From positions 1 to 36,267 of the forward strand of contig DWXL01000211.1 of assembly GCA_019119235.1 (NCBI GenBank): a DNA stretch of 36,267 bases, written 5' to 3'. Shown here piece by piece: positions 35,982 through 36,267 of this stretch. Both the position numbers and the translations under genes were made by a program. How positions within the stretch are numbered: the first letter of the stretch is position 1; each line of letters begins with the position of its first letter. The notes under the pieces are model-generated. The model made no database searches, was not told the DNA's origin, and saw nothing but the letters and a program-made list of their open reading frames with translations. The stretch comes from Candidatus Blautia excrementigallinarum (GTDB taxonomy: Bacteria > Bacillota > Clostridia > Lachnospirales > Lachnospiraceae).

Positions 35982-36267
35982 TTAAAAAGCGGATTTCAAG
36001 GATTTTTTTATTTCCGGACAGATTATAAGGGCCACGGCCATTTTTATGATATCTCCCGGAATAAAAGGCAGCACGCAGGCGCTCATGGCAGCCGCGATGC
36101 CGGAATCCGTGATCACGCAGAACCAGGCTGTGCCAAACACATAGCAGACAGCGGTTCCAAGCAACATTGCCAGAAACTGTATGATCCTGCTTTTCGCATG
36201 GCTGAGCATCATTCCTGTGATCACAGCCATGGGGATAAATCCGATGATATATCCGCCGGTCGGTCCC
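35982..36267 (-). CDS. bioY: BioY biotin transporter S component (N-terminus beyond window)
   Basis: Minus-strand frame GPTGGYIIGFIPMAVITGMMLSHAKSRIIQFLAMLLGTAVCYVFGTAWFCV...FIPGDIIKMAVA. Confidence 0.9.
   Translation of the reverse strand, partial: GPTGGYIIGFIPMAVITGMMLSHAKSRIIQFLAMLLGTAVCYVFGTAWFCVITDSGIAAAMSACVLPFIPGDIIKMAVALIICPEIKKSLKSAF

Noticed and set aside
1-36267. CRISPR arrays, transposons, prophage, tRNA/rRNA genes
   Set aside because: No regularly spaced direct repeats, transposase/integrase ORFs, tRNA cloverleaf or rRNA sequence noticed on reading either strand.

Overview
Chromosomal window that looks like a Lachnospiraceae/Clostridia genome (inferred from gene content and codon style; not verified). 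Most genes lie on the minus strand. From left to right: nrdD (C-terminal end cut off by the window) with an NrdR-box pair; hflX, a TPR lipoprotein, glmM and a nucleotidyltransferase; the prfA-prmC-yqhQ(DUF1385)-rpmE-rho block; a possible FadR-controlled run of Ldh2-family dehydrogenase, malic enzyme and hisC-like aminotransferase; an accessory catabolic-looking locus (PucR-type regulator divergent from SDR, Cys-rich uncharacterized protein and GcvT-like folate protein); a small standalone domain protein, a class A beta-lactamase-like serine hydrolase and an S8 protease; a sodium:solute symporter behind tandem terminator hairpins; a complete glucose-type PTS operon (ptsG-glcT-ptsH-ptsI) with a RAT/terminator leader; a NUDIX hydrolase; an ECF sigma/DUF4179 pair; RibU under an FMN riboswitch; and a partial BioY. 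I saw no CRISPR array, transposase, prophage, rRNA or tRNA. The best candidates for something undescribed are the SDR/Cys-rich/GcvT-like/PucR locus (16.7-21.8 kb), the FMN riboswitch with matched hairpin insertions in two symmetry-related arms followed by a GC-rich structured element, the rho leader, and an HPr with Gln at position 46. All of this is from reading the sequence; no database search was run.
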